Source: Comamonadaceae bacterium (lineage in GTDB: Bacteria; Pseudomonadota; Gammaproteobacteria; Burkholderiales; Burkholderiaceae_C). From it: a DNA stretch of 63,418 bases. The notes beneath the pieces were generated by a model. That model did no database searches, was not told where the DNA came from, and saw nothing but the letters and a program-made list of their open reading frames with translations. The position numbers and the translations under genes were made by a program. The stretch lies in contig JAIXPL010000065.1 of the NCBI GenBank assembly GCA_027486255.1, positions 1 through 63,418 of the forward strand, in the 5' to 3' direction. Positions 35,817 to 46,157 of this stretch are shown one piece after another (position 1 is the stretch's first letter; every line of letters starts with the position of its first letter).

Positions 35817-35821
35817 GTCTG

Positions 35822-35838
35822 CAAGGCCTCAGGCCTTG
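35822..35838. terminator. Hairpin between coxL and folA
   Basis: CAAGGCC-TCA-GGCCTTG lies in the short convergent gap, six bases after the coxL stop. It has no long T-run, so it may be a weak or Rho-assisted terminator serving both directions. Confidence 0.45.
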
Positions 35839-35858
35839 AAAAGTTCGGCTGCGCAGCC

Positions 35859-36353
35859 TTACAGCGTCTCGCGCACCAGGGTCACGAAGCTGTAGGCCAG
35901 GCCCTGGGCGGAGGTGCCCGATTGCCGCGCGCTTTCTCGCCAACCTGGCCCCAGGGTGGGGGCGTAGGCGTCGCCTTCGTAGGCGCGGTCGATTTCAGTG
36001 AGTTCAATGCGGCTGGCCATGGGCTCGGCCTGCGCGTAGATCTCGGCGCCGCCCATCACCCAGATTTCTTGCGCGTCGGCGCACAGCGCGATGGCCTCAG
36101 CCAAGTTGGCGGCGCGCTCAGCCCCTGCAGCGGCCCACTCGTTTTGGCGCGTGAGCACCACGTTGCGCCGGCCGGGCAGGGGGCGAAAGCGCGGAGGCAG
36201 GGAATCCCAGGTCTTGCGGCCCATGATGACGGGCCAGCCTTGGGTGAGTTGCTTGAAGTGCGCCAGGTCCTCGGGCAGGTGCCAGGGCATAGCATTGTCT
36301 TTGCCGATCACGCCGTTGGCAGCGCGGGCGTAAATGAGGTTGATGCGCGGCAT
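35859..36353 (-). CDS. folA: Dihydrofolate reductase
   Basis: Reduces dihydrofolate with NADPH, regenerating the tetrahydrofolate used up by ThyA. The 164-aa protein starts MPRINLIYARAANGVIGKDNAMPWHLPEDLAHFK, the classic DHFR N-terminus with the conserved acid near 27-30. The NADPH loop MGRKTWDSLP and the GGAEIY motif are present. It lies 23 bases downstream of thyA in the same direction, so the two form an operon. Confidence 0.95.
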   Translation of the reverse strand: MPRINLIYARAANGVIGKDNAMPWHLPEDLAHFKQLTQGWPVIMGRKTWDSLPPRFRPLPGRRNVVLTRQNEWAAAGAERAANLAEAIALCADAQEIWVMGGAEIYAQAEPMASRIELTEIDRAYEGDAYAPTLGPGWRESARQSGTSAQGLAYSFVTLVRETL

Positions 36354-36376
36354 CGCAGGCGGGTGGCTGGACAGGC

Positions 36377-37198
36377 TCAGACCGCTACGGGCGCCTTGAT
36401 GGCCGGGTGGTGCTCGTAGCCCAGCACCTCGAAGTCGTCGAACTCGTAGTCGAAGATGCTGGGCGGGCGGCGCTTGATCGCCAGGCGCGGGTAGGGAAGG
36501 GGTGCGCGGGAGAGCTGCAGGTCTACCTGCTCTTGGTGGTTGGCGTAAATGTGGCAGTCGCCGCCGGTCCAGATGAAGTCGCCCACCTCCAAGTCGCACT
36601 GCTGGGCCACCATGTGCGTGAGCAGGGCGTAGCTTGCAATGTTGAAGGGCACGCCCAAGAAGATGTCGGCGCTGCGCTGGTAGAGCTGGCAGCTCAATTG
36701 GCCGGGCCGGCCGTCCTGGCCGGGCGCCACATAAAACTGGAAGAAGGCATGGCAGGGCATGAGCGCCATCTTGGAGAGCTCGGCCACGTTCCAGGCGCTC
36801 ACGATGATGCGGCGGGAATCGGGATTGGTTTTGAGGGTCTTGATGACCTCGGCAATTTGGTCAATGTGGCCGCCGTCTGGGGTGGGCCAGCTGCGCCATT
36901 GCACCCCGTACACCGGCCCCAGGTCGCCGTCTTCGCGGGCCCATTCGTCCCAGATGGTCACGCCGCGTTCCTTGAGCCAGTTGTTGTTGCTCGAGCCCTG
37001 CAGGAACCAGAGCAGCTCATGGATGATGGACTTGAGGTGCACCTTCTTGGTGGTCACCAGCGGAAAGCCCTGCCGCAGGTCAAAACGCATCTGGTGGCCG
37101 AACACGCTCTTGGTGCCCGTGCCCGTGCGGTCGGCCTTGAACACGCCGTGGGTGTTCACGTGGCGCATGAAATCTTCGTATTGGGAGGGCGTGGACAT
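36377..37198 (-). CDS. thyA: Thymidylate synthase
   Basis: Converts dUMP to dTMP with methylene-tetrahydrofolate. The 273-aa protein carries the nucleophile Cys149 in [13 protein letters not shown], the phosphate-binding Arg pair [11 protein letters not shown], and the C-terminal KAPVAV end that closes the active site. The full family core is intact. It is the upstream partner of folA. Confidence 0.97.
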   Translation of the reverse strand: MSTPSQYEDFMRHVNTHGVFKADRTGTGTKSVFGHQMRFDLRQGFPLVTTKKVHLKSIIHELLWFLQGSSNNNWLKERGVTIWDEWAREDGDLGPVYGVQWRSWPTPDGGHIDQIAEVIKTLKTNPDSRRIIVSAWNVAELSKMALMPCHAFFQFYVAPGQDGRPGQLSCQLYQRSADIFLGVPFNIASYALLTHMVAQQCDLEVGDFIWTGGDCHIYANHQEQVDLQLSRAPLPYPRLAIKRRPPSIFDYEFDDFEVLGYEHHPAIKAPVAV

Positions 37199-37282
37199 GG
37201 CGGCGTAGAGGGCGGGAAAGAAGGCTCAATCCATTGTAGGTGCCTGCCCCGCTGCGGCCGGGCGGTGGCCGGGGGGAGGGGC

Positions 37283-38701
37283 TCAGCGCAGAAGCACCCG
37301 GCCGGGGTTGAGGATGTTCTGCGGGTCCAGGGCCTGCTTGATGGCATGCATCATGCTCAGGGCCACGGGCGACTTGTGATGCACCAGTTCACCGGCCTTG
37401 AGGCTGCCCACCCCATGCTCGGCGGAGATGGAGCCACCGAAGCGGCGCACTGCCTCATAGACCAGGTCATTGACCTTTGCCTCCTGGGTGAGCAGGAATT
37501 GCCGGGCGTCGCCACCGGCGGGCGCCTGCACGTTGTAGTGCAGGTTGCCATCGCCCAGGTGCCCGAAATTGACCAGTCGCACGCCGGGGATGTCGCGCGC
37601 CAGCAGGGCGTCGGTTTCGCGCACAAACTGCGGAATGGCCGAGATGGGCACCGAGATGTCGTGCTTGATGTTCAGGCCTTCTTCAGCCTGCGCCAGCGGA
37701 ATGCTCTCGCGCACATGCCAGAGCTGCTGGGCCTGGGCGATGTTCTCGGCCACCACGGCGTCCGTCACCAGGCCCTCTTCCAGGGCTTTTTCCAGCAGGC
37801 GCTCGAACATGGCGCGCGCATGCTCGGCCGATTCATGGTCGGAGTTCTCCAGCAACACGCAATAGGGTGTGGCTTCGTGGAAGGGCACCCGCTGCTGGGG
37901 GAAGTGCTTGGCCACCAGACTCAGGGCGAACTGCCCCATCACCTCAAAGCCCGTGAGCGAGGCGCTGAGCTCACGCTGCGCCAGACCCAGCAGGGCCACG
38001 GCCTCGTCCATGCCGGGCACGGCTGCCCAGGCCGTCAGGCGCGCGGACGGCAGGGGATGCAGCTTGAGCGTGGCCGCGGTGATAACGCCCAGCGTGCCCT
38101 CGCTGCCAATGAACAGATCGCGCAGGTCGTAGCCGGTGTTGTCCTTGCGCAGGCCCGACAAGCCCTCCCACACCTCGCCCTGCGCCGTCACCACCTCCAG
38201 GCCCAGGCAGAGCTCGCGCGCATTGCCATAGCGCAGCACCTGGGTGCCGCCGGCATTGGTGGCCAGGTTGCCACCAATGGTGCAACTGCCTTCGGCCGCC
38301 AGACTCAGGGGAAAGAGCAGGCCTTGCTGGCGAGCGGTCTCCTGCAGGGTCTGCAGGATGCAGCCGGCCTCGGCCGTGAGCGTGAGGTTGGCGGCATCCA
38401 GGCCGCGCACCCGGTTCATGCGCTGCAGGCTCAGCACCACCTGGGTGCCGCTGTCGTCGGGCACGGAGCCGACCACCAGGCCCGTGTTGCCGCCCTGGGG
38501 CACGAGCGAGGTGCCCGCCTGGGCGCAGGCCTTCACCACCTGCGCCACTTCCTCGGTGGTGCCGGGGCGCACCACGGCCAGGGCCTTGCCGCGTGCGCGT
38601 TTGCGCCAGTCGGCCTCCCAGGCGCTGAGGTCACCCTCGGTCAGCACATTCGCCGGACCGCAGATGGCGGTCAGTTGCTGCAGCAAGGCGGTGTGGGACA
38701 T
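37283..38701 (-). CDS. FAD-binding D-2-hydroxyacid dehydrogenase (GlcD/D-lactate dehydrogenase family)
   Basis: 472-aa VAO-type flavoprotein. The FAD_binding_4 domain has the PQGGNTGLVVGSVPDDSG and EGSCTIGGNLATNAGGTQVLRYGN motifs; the C-terminal FAD-oxidase domain has GHLGDGNLHYNVQAP and SAEHGVGSLKAGEL. Family members oxidise D-lactate, glycolate or D-2-hydroxyglutarate and pass electrons to quinone or cytochrome; sequence alone does not decide. The ATG at 38701 was chosen over a longer frame that overlaps the DUF2069 gene. Confidence 0.88.
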   Translation of the reverse strand: MSHTALLQQLTAICGPANVLTEGDLSAWEADWRKRARGKALAVVRPGTTEEVAQVVKACAQAGTSLVPQGGNTGLVVGSVPDDSGTQVVLSLQRMNRVRGLDAANLTLTAEAGCILQTLQETARQQGLLFPLSLAAEGSCTIGGNLATNAGGTQVLRYGNARELCLGLEVVTAQGEVWEGLSGLRKDNTGYDLRDLFIGSEGTLGVITAATLKLHPLPSARLTAWAAVPGMDEAVALLGLAQRELSASLTGFEVMGQFALSLVAKHFPQQRVPFHEATPYCVLLENSDHESAEHARAMFERLLEKALEEGLVTDAVVAENIAQAQQLWHVRESIPLAQAEEGLNIKHDISVPISAIPQFVRETDALLARDIPGVRLVNFGHLGDGNLHYNVQAPAGGDARQFLLTQEAKVNDLVYEAVRRFGGSISAEHGVGSLKAGELVHHKSPVALSMMHAIKQALDPQNILNPGRVLLR

Positions 38702-38712
38702 GGAGCGGTCTT

Positions 38713-39093
38713 TCAGGCGGGTGTATCGGGTGATTGGGCTGCTTGCTTGAGCCGAATCCGCACATGCATCGCGCAGGCGGTGAAGAGCACCAGGCACAGG
38801 AATACTTCAATCAGGGCCAGCACATTGCCTGGTGGTTTGTCGCTCCAGGCCCTAACGGCGCCTTCCATGAAGTACAGCCACACCATCAGGCTGACCCAGC
38901 GGTAGGTGTAGAGCTTGTTCTTCAGGAAACCACCCAGTGGTATGCACAGCGGCAGCACCTTCAGGGCCAGCAGTGATCCGCCGGGGCGGATGGGGGCGAG
39001 CCACATCTCCCAGGCAAGCCCGAGGATGATCAGACCCGTCAGGCTGGTTAGCGCCAGCAGGCGCGTGAGATCGATGTGGCTGCGGTGGTTCAT
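38713..39093 (-). CDS. DUF2069-family membrane protein
   Basis: 126-aa protein with about four hydrophobic segments, including LLALTSLTGLIILGLAWEMW, WVSLMVWLYFMEGAVRAW and LALIEVFLCLVLFTACAM. It matches the pattern of DUF2069, of unknown function. It lies 11 bases upstream of the D-hydroxyacid dehydrogenase in the same direction and is divergent from the yihY gene across 21 bases. Confidence 0.8.
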   Translation of the reverse strand: MNHRSHIDLTRLLALTSLTGLIILGLAWEMWLAPIRPGGSLLALKVLPLCIPLGGFLKNKLYTYRWVSLMVWLYFMEGAVRAWSDKPPGNVLALIEVFLCLVLFTACAMHVRIRLKQAAQSPDTPA

Positions 39094-39114
39094 GGGGATG
39101 GCATGATACCGGCC

Positions 39115-40317
39115 ATGAATGTTCAGCAGTGGTTCGAGGACTTGTCGCGCTTTCCCTGGCGCGACACGGCCATCACCCTGCGCCAGCGCTTTCGGGAGGA
39201 CCGGATGGGCCTGGCCGCCAGCAGCCTGACCTTCACCACCTCCATCGCGCTGGTGCCTTTTTTCACGGTGGCCCTGGCCATCTTCACGGCCTTTCCCATG
39301 TTCGCCAAGCTGCAGGTTTTGCTGCAGGCCTGGCTGGTGGAGAGCCTCATCCCCGAGAACATTGCGCGCCAGGTGCTGGGCTACCTCACGCAGTTCACCC
39401 GCCAGGCCAATCGCCTGGGGGTGGTGGGCTTGGCCGTGCTGGCGGTCACGGCGGTCGCCCTGGTGTTCACCATCGACCGCACGCTCAACGCAATCTGGCG
39501 CGTGCGCCAGCCCCGGCCCCTGACACAGCGCCTGCTGATTTACTGGGCCGCTGTCACCCTGGGGCCCTTGCTGCTGGCCGGCAGCCTGGCGGCCACCTCT
39601 TACGTGCTGCCCCTGGTGCGAGGCGGCGGCGGGGCGCCGTCGAACCTGGTTCAGTTCTTCATCGACCTCCTGGAATTTTTGATGCTTTCGGGTGCGATGG
39701 CGGCGCTCTACCGCTACATGCCCAATACCTACGTGAAGTGGTCGCATGCCTGGGTGGGCGGGCTCTTCGTGGCCGTGGGCATGGCGGTGGCCAAAAAAAT
39801 CCTCACGCTCTACCTTCAATCGGTTCCCACCTACTCGGTGGTCTACGGTGCCTTTGCCACCGTGCCCATCCTGCTCGTGTGGATCTACATGGCCTGGATG
39901 ATCGTGCTCTCGGGTGCGGTGATCACCGCCTACCTGCCCAGCCTCTTGCTGGGTGTGCGCCGGCGCGGCACAGGGCCAGGTTTTGCTTTCGAGCTGGCGC
40001 TGGATGTCCTGCGCCAGCTCAAGCAGGCACGCTCGACGCACGATCGTGGGCTACTTGCATCGACGGTGGCCGAGCGCCTGCGCACCGACCACCTGCAGAT
40101 AGACAGTGTGCTGCGCGTGCTGGTAGACCTGCACTGGGTCGGCCAGCTGGCCACGCAAACCACCGACACCGAGCCCGTGTTTGTGCTGCTGGCCGAGCCT
40201 GAAAGCACCATGCTGGCGCCTCTGGCGACCGAGCTGCTGCTGGAGAAAAACGAATCCACCGAGCGCCTCTGGCACAGCGCAGCCTGGGAGCGAACGCCCC
40301 TGGGCGCGGTGCTCTGA
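39115..40317 (+). CDS. YihY/BrkB-family inner-membrane protein
   Basis: 400-aa protein, formerly annotated as ribonuclease BN by mistake. Six hydrophobic segments fill residues 35-275, with the family sequence DRMGLAASSLTFTTSIALVPFFTVALA and the SVVYGAFATVPILLVWIYMAWMIVLSGAVITAYLP region. A C-terminal cytoplasmic domain of about 115 residues with a winged-helix look follows. Function in transport or envelope biology is not established. The start at 39115 (MNVQQWFEDL) matches the family better than the in-frame ATG upstream. Confidence 0.88.
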   Translation: MNVQQWFEDLSRFPWRDTAITLRQRFREDRMGLAASSLTFTTSIALVPFFTVALAIFTAFPMFAKLQVLLQAWLVESLIPENIARQVLGYLTQFTRQANRLGVVGLAVLAVTAVALVFTIDRTLNAIWRVRQPRPLTQRLLIYWAAVTLGPLLLAGSLAATSYVLPLVRGGGGAPSNLVQFFIDLLEFLMLSGAMAALYRYMPNTYVKWSHAWVGGLFVAVGMAVAKKILTLYLQSVPTYSVVYGAFATVPILLVWIYMAWMIVLSGAVITAYLPSLLLGVRRRGTGPGFAFELALDVLRQLKQARSTHDRGLLASTVAERLRTDHLQIDSVLRVLVDLHWVGQLATQTTDTEPVFVLLAEPESTMLAPLATELLLEKNESTERLWHSAAWERTPLGAVL

Positions 40318-40546
40318 GTCAGGCGCCCAAGAAGCGGCGGATGGCCAGGTGCAGTGCGGTCTGGCCGCCTGTTCGCTGGACTTGAACACCCAGGAGGTGC
40401 TCTGCGCTTGTGCTGTGCTTTCGTGCTTTTCGCCCTGGGAAATGTGGGCTATATTGCATGTCACACCGCGCCCCTCAGAGGGCGGGAAAACGCGAAGGCC
40501 GCTCGCGCGGCCCGCCGCAGTTGAAAAAAATCCAAGGAGGAGTGCC

Positions 40547-41008
40547 ATGAAGGTTTCAGACATCCTGCGCGTCAAGGGCGGCACCTTGTTCACGGTCCAG
40601 CCCGACGAGCCCCTGGCCAATGCGGTGCAGATCATGGCCGACAAGGACATCGGCTCCCTGGTCGTGATGGCCCATGGCGACCTGGTGGGCATGCTGACCT
40701 TCCGCGAGGTGATGGCCTGCATCGTCAAGAACGGCGGCGCCATCGGCGAGACCCTGGTGCGCACCGCCATGGACGACCACCCGCTCACCTGCACCGCCGA
40801 GACCGAACTCGACGAGGTGCGCCGCATGATGCTCGAGCGCCATGCGCGCTACATGCCGGTGCTGGACCAGCGCACGCTCATGGGCGTGATCAGCTTCTAC
40901 GACGTGGCCAAGGCCGTGGTCGACAGCCAAAACTTCGAGAACAAAATGCTCAAGGCCTATATCCGCGACTGGCCTTCGGCCGACGAGGCCGACGTCAAGC
41001 TCGGCTGA
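40547..41008 (+). CDS. CBS-domain pair protein
   Basis: 153-aa protein made almost entirely of two CBS domains ([41 protein letters not shown] and [34 protein letters not shown]...[14 protein letters not shown]). Such pairs bind adenine nucleotides and act as energy sensors; the partner is unknown. The ATG follows a strong AAGGAGG. The 229-base gap before it contains a TATATT hexamer at 40450-40455 as a possible -10 and a small GC hairpin, but no gene. Confidence 0.88.
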   Translation: MKVSDILRVKGGTLFTVQPDEPLANAVQIMADKDIGSLVVMAHGDLVGMLTFREVMACIVKNGGAIGETLVRTAMDDHPLTCTAETELDEVRRMMLERHARYMPVLDQRTLMGVISFYDVAKAVVDSQNFENKMLKAYIRDWPSADEADVKLG

Positions 41009-41046
41009 CGGCCTGGCCGCCCGGCCGGTCGGGGATAATCAGCCCC

Positions 41047-42147
41047 ATGAGCGGCAACACCTTCGGACACCTTTTCGCGGTCACCAACTTCGGCGAATCC
41101 CACGGCCCGGCCATTGGCTGCGTGATCGACGGTTGCCCCCCTGGCCTGGAACTCACCGAGGCCGACATGCAGGCCGACCTGGACCGCCGCCGCCCCGGCA
41201 CCAGCCGCCATGTCACCCAACGCAATGAGCCCGATGCCGTGGAGATCCTCTCCGGCGTCTACGAGGGCAAGACCACCGGCACCCCCATTGCCTTGCTGAT
41301 CCGCAACACCGACCAGCGCAGCAAGGACTACGGCAACATCCTGGACACCTTCCGCCCGGGCCATGCCGACTACACCTACACCCAGAAGTACGGCCTGCGC
41401 GACCCGCGCGGCGGCGGCCGCTCCTCGGCCCGCATGACCGCGCCCATGGTGGCCGCCGGCGCTGTGGCCAAAAAGTGGCTTCGCGCGCAGCACGGCATCG
41501 AGTTCAAAGGCTGCATGACCCAGGTGGGCGAGATGCCCATTGCCTTCGAGTCCTGGGACCATGTGCCCCACAACCCTTTCTTTGCGCCCGTGGCCGATGT
41601 CAGCGCCTTGGAGGCCTACATGGATGCGCTGCGCAAGGCAGGTGACTCCTGCGGCGCCCGCCTGCGCGTGGTGGCCACCGGCATGCCGGTGGGCCTGGGC
41701 CAGCCGCTGTATGACAAGCTCGATGCCGACATCGCCTACGCCATGATGGGTATCAACGCCGTCAAGGGCGTGGAGATCGGTTCGGGGTTCGACAGCGTGG
41801 CCCAGCGTGGCACCGTGCACGGCGATGCGCTGACCCCCCAGGGCTTTGCCTCCAACCACGCCGGCGGCGTGCTCGGTGGCATCAGCACCGGGCAGGACCT
41901 GGAGGTGAGCATTGCCATCAAGCCCACCAGCTCCATCATCACGCCCCGGCCCTCTATCGACCGTGCGGGCCAGCCCATCGAGGTGGTCACCAAAGGCCGG
42001 CATGACCCCTGTGTGGGTATCCGCGCCACGCCTATCGCCGAGGCCATGCTGGCCCTGGTGGTGATGGAGCATGTGCTGCAGCACCGCGCCCAGTGCGCTG
42101 ACGTGCGCGTGGACACGCCGCGCATCGCCGGGGCGGCTGTGCGTTGA
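41047..42147 (+). CDS. aroC: Chorismate synthase
   Basis: Last enzyme of the shikimate pathway, turning EPSP into chorismate with reduced FMN. The 366-aa protein shows the family signatures [82 protein letters not shown] and [14 protein letters not shown]. It is complete and shares its last bases with the MFS start. Confidence 0.97.
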   Translation: MSGNTFGHLFAVTNFGESHGPAIGCVIDGCPPGLELTEADMQADLDRRRPGTSRHVTQRNEPDAVEILSGVYEGKTTGTPIALLIRNTDQRSKDYGNILDTFRPGHADYTYTQKYGLRDPRGGGRSSARMTAPMVAAGAVAKKWLRAQHGIEFKGCMTQVGEMPIAFESWDHVPHNPFFAPVADVSALEAYMDALRKAGDSCGARLRVVATGMPVGLGQPLYDKLDADIAYAMMGINAVKGVEIGSGFDSVAQRGTVHGDALTPQGFASNHAGGVLGGISTGQDLEVSIAIKPTSSIITPRPSIDRAGQPIEVVTKGRHDPCVGIRATPIAEAMLALVVMEHVLQHRAQCADVRVDTPRIAGAAVR

Positions 42148-43349
42148 GCGCCAGTCCCTCCATGGCCCCGGCCCGCCAGCTGGTGCCGTTTGCGGCCCTG
42201 TCCGCCAGTTACTTCGCGCACATCGGTTTTTTCAATCCCTACCTGCCGCTGTGGCTCAAGGACATGGGTCTGAGCCTGGTGACCATCAGCCTGCTGGTGT
42301 CGCTGCAATCGGCCACACGCCTGTTTGCACCCTACGGCTGGGGCTGGCTGAGCGACCACACGGGCGAGCGCATCAAGCTGCTGCGCTATGGCGCCACGGC
42401 CGCCTTGGTGGCCTCGCTGGGGCTGTGGTTCGACGGCGGCGTGGCCTGGCTCTTTGTGGTGCTGCTGGTGATGTTCAGCCACACCAGCGCCATGATGCCC
42501 ATGAGCGAGGCGGCCATGGCCCACCTGGTCAGCCGCGGTGGCGTCTTCGATGCCAAGCGCTATGGCCGGGTGCGGGTGTTTGGCTCGGCCGGCTTTTTGG
42601 TGACGGTGATGGCCGCTGGCGCCTGGTTCGAGCAGCAGGGCATGCGGCATTTCCCTGCCTGGACCTTGCTCACCATCCTGGCCGTGACCGTGAGCGCCTG
42701 GTGCCTGCCCAACGTGAAGGAACCCGTGGAGGCGCACACCCCGCGCCAGAGTGTGTGGCCGGTGCTGCGCCAGCGCCCGGTGCGGCTCTTTTTTGGCGCG
42801 GCTTTCTGTCATGTGCTCTCGCACATCGGCATCTATGTGTTCTTTTCGCTGTACCTGGACGAATTGGGTTACAGCAAGACCATGATTGGCCTCTTGTGGG
42901 CCTTGTCGGTGCTGGTGGAGATTGCCTGGTTCGTCACCCAATCGCGCTGGTTGCCGCGCTGGAGCCTGCCGGGCTGGCTCATGGTGTGCTCGGCCCTGAT
43001 GGTGCTGCGCATGGTCCTGACGGCCGGGGCCGCCGAGCAGCTCTGGGTGCTGGTGCTGGCCCAGTGCCTGCACGCCTTCACCTTTGCCACGCACCACACC
43101 GTGTGCATTGCCCTGCTGTCCCAGCATTTTTCGGGGTCCCTGCGCGGGCGGGGGCAGGCGCTTTACACCGTGGTTGCCTACGGCGTGCCGGGGCTGCTGG
43201 GCGGTGTGGCGGGGGGCTGGTTGAGCAGCCGTTGGGGCCTGTCCAGCGTGTTCTGGGTGTCGGTGCTCACCAGCGTGGTGGCCACCTGGCTGGCCTTTCG
43301 ATGCTGGCGCGGCACGGCGCAGACCATGTCAGCCCAAGAACCCGGCTGA
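42144..43349 (+). CDS. MFS transporter (HcaT/LacY-type)
   Basis: About 401-aa major facilitator with 12 hydrophobic segments; the [29 protein letters not shown]-terminus and the [12 protein letters not shown] loop (cytoplasmic loop 2-3 motif) match the phenylpropionate permease/MFS_1-like group. Start is uncertain: TTG at 42144 overlaps the aroC TGA and suggests coupling, while ATG at 42162 would shorten it by six residues. The substrate cannot be told from sequence. Confidence 0.82.
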   Translation: MSASPSMAPARQLVPFAALSASYFAHIGFFNPYLPLWLKDMGLSLVTISLLVSLQSATRLFAPYGWGWLSDHTGERIKLLRYGATAALVASLGLWFDGGVAWLFVVLLVMFSHTSAMMPMSEAAMAHLVSRGGVFDAKRYGRVRVFGSAGFLVTVMAAGAWFEQQGMRHFPAWTLLTILAVTVSAWCLPNVKEPVEAHTPRQSVWPVLRQRPVRLFFGAAFCHVLSHIGIYVFFSLYLDELGYSKTMIGLLWALSVLVEIAWFVTQSRWLPRWSLPGWLMVCSALMVLRMVLTAGAAEQLWVLVLAQCLHAFTFATHHTVCIALLSQHFSGSLRGRGQALYTVVAYGVPGLLGGVAGGWLSSRWGLSSVFWVSVLTSVVATWLAFRCWRGTAQTMSAQEPG

Positions 43350-43382
43350 GGCTTTAGTGGGCCCTCATGGGTCCTACAGGCC

Positions 43383-45209
43383 TTACTTCGCCCAGGAGTC
43401 TTTCAGGCCCACTGCCAGGTTGAACACGAGATGGTCGCTGCGGTGGTCCACTCGGTCGGCCACGAAGTAGCCGTGGCGCTCGAACTGGAATTTGTCATCA
43501 GCCTGCGCGGCGATCACACCTTGTGCGCCCAGTGAAGGCTCCACGTAGGCCTGCCGCACTTGCATGCTGGCCGGGTTGAGCTCGTCCAGGAAGTCTTTTT
43601 CGCCCGCCCCCGGCTGGGGCACGGCAAACAGCCGGTCATACAGGCGCACCTCGGCCGGCAGGCCGTCGCTGACCCCCACCCAGGTGATCACGCCCTTGAC
43701 CTTGACGCTGTCGGCCCCTGGCGTGCCGCTCTTGGTGTCCGGGATGAGCCGGGCCTGCACCTCGGTGAGCTGGCCCTGGGCGTCGCGCAGGGCGCCCGTG
43801 CATTCGATGACGTAGCCGTACTTCAGGCGCACCTTGTTGCCCGGGAACAGTCGGAAGAAGCCCTTGGGCGGGGTGTCCTCGTAGTCGCTGCGCTCGATCC
43901 AGACCTCGCGGCCCATCCGGAAGCGGCGTGTGCCGCGTTCGGGCGCGTGCGGGTGCACTGGCGCGGCGCAGTCCTCCAGGTGGCCCGCACCCATGAGCTC
44001 GTCCCAGTTGGAGAGCACGAGCTTGACAGGGTCGAGCACGGCCATGGCGCGCGCAGCCGAGGTGTCCAGGGTCTCGCGCAGGCAGCCTTCAAGGGTGCTG
44101 TAGTCGATCCAGCTGTCGCTCTTGGTCACGCCAATGCGCTCGGCGAAGAGTTGCAGGGCCTCGGGCGTGTAGCCCCGGCGGCGCAGGCCCACGATGGTGG
44201 GCATGCGCGGGTCGTCCCAGCCGCTGACCTTGCCCTCGCTCACCAGCTGGGCGAGCTTGCGCTTGCTGGTGAGCACGTAGGTCAGGTTCAGACGGGCAAA
44301 TTCGTACTGGCGCGGGTGGGGGGCCGGGATCAGCCCGCCTGTCACGAGGTGGTCTAAAAGCCAGTCATAGAAGGGGCGTTGATCTTCAAATTCCAGCGTG
44401 CAGATGCTGTGCGTGATCTGCTCGAGCGCATCTTCGATGGGGTGGGCGAAGGTGTACATCGGGTAGATGCACCACTGGTCACCGGTGTGGTGGTGTGTGG
44501 CCCGGCGGATGCGGTAGATGGCCGGGTCGCGCAGGTTGATGTTGGGCGAGGCCATGTCGATCTTGGCGCGCAGCACGGCGGCGCCGTCGGCGAGTTCGCC
44601 GCCCCGCATTTGGCGAAAGCGCGCCAGGTTTTCGGCTGGGCTGCGGCTGCGAAAGGGGCTGTCGACACCCGGCTTGCCGAAGTCGCCGCGGTTGGCGCGC
44701 ATCTGCTCCGGGGTCTGTTCGTCCACATAGGCCAGGCCTGCCTCGATCAGGTACTCGGCGGCCCGGTACATAAAGCCGAAGTAGTCGCTGGCCTGGTAGA
44801 GGTGGGCGCTGCCGCCGGCTTCCCAGGAAAAGCCCAGCCACTTCACCGCGTCGATGATGGAGCGGACGTACTCCTGGTCTTCTTTTTCAGGGTTGGTGTC
44901 GTCAAAGCGCAGGTGGCACACACCACCGTAGTCGCGGGCCAGGCCGAAGTTCAGGCAGATGCTCTTGGCATGGCCCACGTGCAGGTAGCCGTTGGGCTCG
45001 GGCGGAAAGCGCAGGCGCACGCGCGCACTGTCCAGTGGAGCGGCCTGGTGGTGGGCGGCATCGCCGGGACTGCCGGCCCAGCGGCGCGAGGCATAGGTGC
45101 CCTCGGCCAGGTCTTTTTCGATGATCTGGCGCAGGAAGTGGCTGGCCTTGACCGTTTCTTTTTCTGGGGAGGTGGGGGCGCTGGCGACCGCATGGGGCTT
45201 GGAACTCAT
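43383..45209 (-). CDS. glnS: Glutaminyl-tRNA synthetase
   Basis: Class I synthetase charging tRNA-Gln. The 608-aa protein has the HIGH-type motif in PEPNGYLHVGHAKSICLNFGLA, the KMSKS-type motif as VLTSKRKLAQLV, and the C-terminal anticodon-binding beta-barrels. A 50-residue N-terminal lead precedes the catalytic domain, slightly longer than in E. coli. It is divergent from uppP. Confidence 0.97.
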   Translation of the reverse strand: MSSKPHAVASAPTSPEKETVKASHFLRQIIEKDLAEGTYASRRWAGSPGDAAHHQAAPLDSARVRLRFPPEPNGYLHVGHAKSICLNFGLARDYGGVCHLRFDDTNPEKEDQEYVRSIIDAVKWLGFSWEAGGSAHLYQASDYFGFMYRAAEYLIEAGLAYVDEQTPEQMRANRGDFGKPGVDSPFRSRSPAENLARFRQMRGGELADGAAVLRAKIDMASPNINLRDPAIYRIRRATHHHTGDQWCIYPMYTFAHPIEDALEQITHSICTLEFEDQRPFYDWLLDHLVTGGLIPAPHPRQYEFARLNLTYVLTSKRKLAQLVSEGKVSGWDDPRMPTIVGLRRRGYTPEALQLFAERIGVTKSDSWIDYSTLEGCLRETLDTSAARAMAVLDPVKLVLSNWDELMGAGHLEDCAAPVHPHAPERGTRRFRMGREVWIERSDYEDTPPKGFFRLFPGNKVRLKYGYVIECTGALRDAQGQLTEVQARLIPDTKSGTPGADSVKVKGVITWVGVSDGLPAEVRLYDRLFAVPQPGAGEKDFLDELNPASMQVRQAYVEPSLGAQGVIAAQADDKFQFERHGYFVADRVDHRSDHLVFNLAVGLKDSWAK

Positions 45210-45318
45210 GCGTTGATTTTAGTCGTCGCTTGGTCAACGCCCTCTCGCGCCGCCCCTCAGTGCGCCTTCGAGTCCGCCCAGGGCTCACCGATAATGCGGC
45301 CTTTATCCGAAAGCCTGC

Positions 45319-46152
45319 GTGGACACTGAATTGCTCATCAAGGCCGCCCTCATGGGCGTGGTCGAAGGCCTGACTGAATTCCTGCCGATTTCCTCCACCG
45401 GCCACCTCATCCTGGCCGGGGCCCTGCTGGGCTTTGATGACGAGCGGGCCAAGGTCTTCGACATCGCCATCCAGACCGGTGCCATCTTCGCGGTCATCTT
45501 GGTCTACTGGCAACGCCTGCGCGAGACACTGGTCGCGCTGCCCAGTCAGGCGCAGGCGCGCCGCTTTACGCTGAACGTGCTGGTGGCCTTCATTCCTGCG
45601 GTGGTGGTGGGTCTGCTGCTGGGCAAGGCCATCAAGGCCCACCTGTTCACGCCGGTGGTGGTGGCCAGCAGTTTCATTGTGGGTGGCTTCATCATTCTCT
45701 GGGCCGAGGCCCGCCACCGGCAGGCCGGGGGCGTGGTGCGCGTGGATTCGGTGGACGACCTGGCCCTGTCCGACGCCTTCAAGCTGGGCCTGATCCAGTG
45801 CCTGGCCATGGTGCCGGGCACCAGCCGCAGCGGTGCCACCATCATCGGGGGCATGTTCTTGGGCCTGTCGCGCCGGGCGGCCACCGATTTTTCGTTCTAC
45901 CTGGCCATTCCCACGCTGATCGGCGCCGGGGTCTACAGCCTCTACAAGGACCGGGCATTGCTGGCCTGGTCTGACCTGCCGATGTTCGCTGTGGGCCTGT
46001 TCTTCGCCTTTGTCAGTGCCTGGCTGTGCATCCGCTGGCTGCTGCGCTATGTGGCCACGCACAGCTTCGTGCCTTTTGCCTGGTACCGCATTGCCTTTGG
46101 CCTGCTGGTGCTGCTCACTGCCCACATGGGCTGGGTCAGCTGGGCGGCGTAA
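45319..46152 (+). CDS. uppP: Undecaprenyl-diphosphatase UppP (BacA)
   Basis: Membrane phosphatase that recycles the undecaprenyl carrier of peptidoglycan synthesis and gives bacitracin resistance when overproduced. The 277-aa protein starts at GTG 45319. Both active-site segments are present: [17 protein letters not shown] and [15 protein letters not shown]. About eight hydrophobic segments are visible. Convergent with the hydrolase gene after five bases. Confidence 0.96.
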   Translation: MDTELLIKAALMGVVEGLTEFLPISSTGHLILAGALLGFDDERAKVFDIAIQTGAIFAVILVYWQRLRETLVALPSQAQARRFTLNVLVAFIPAVVVGLLLGKAIKAHLFTPVVVASSFIVGGFIILWAEARHRQAGGVVRVDSVDDLALSDAFKLGLIQCLAMVPGTSRSGATIIGGMFLGLSRRAATDFSFYLAIPTLIGAGVYSLYKDRALLAWSDLPMFAVGLFFAFVSAWLCIRWLLRYVATHSFVPFAWYRIAFGLLVLLTAHMGWVSWAA

Positions 46153-46157
46153 AGCGC

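Noticed and set aside
36407-38905. 832-codon plus-strand frame antisense to thyA and the flavoprotein gene
   Set aside because: It has an Ala/Gly/Arg/His-rich composition typical of GC-rich shadow frames, and both genes on the other strand are unmistakable.
43359-43374. Terminator between the MFS gene and glnS
   Set aside because: GGGCCC-TCAT-GGGTCC forms only a 6-bp stem with one G-T pair and no T-run; too weak to list.
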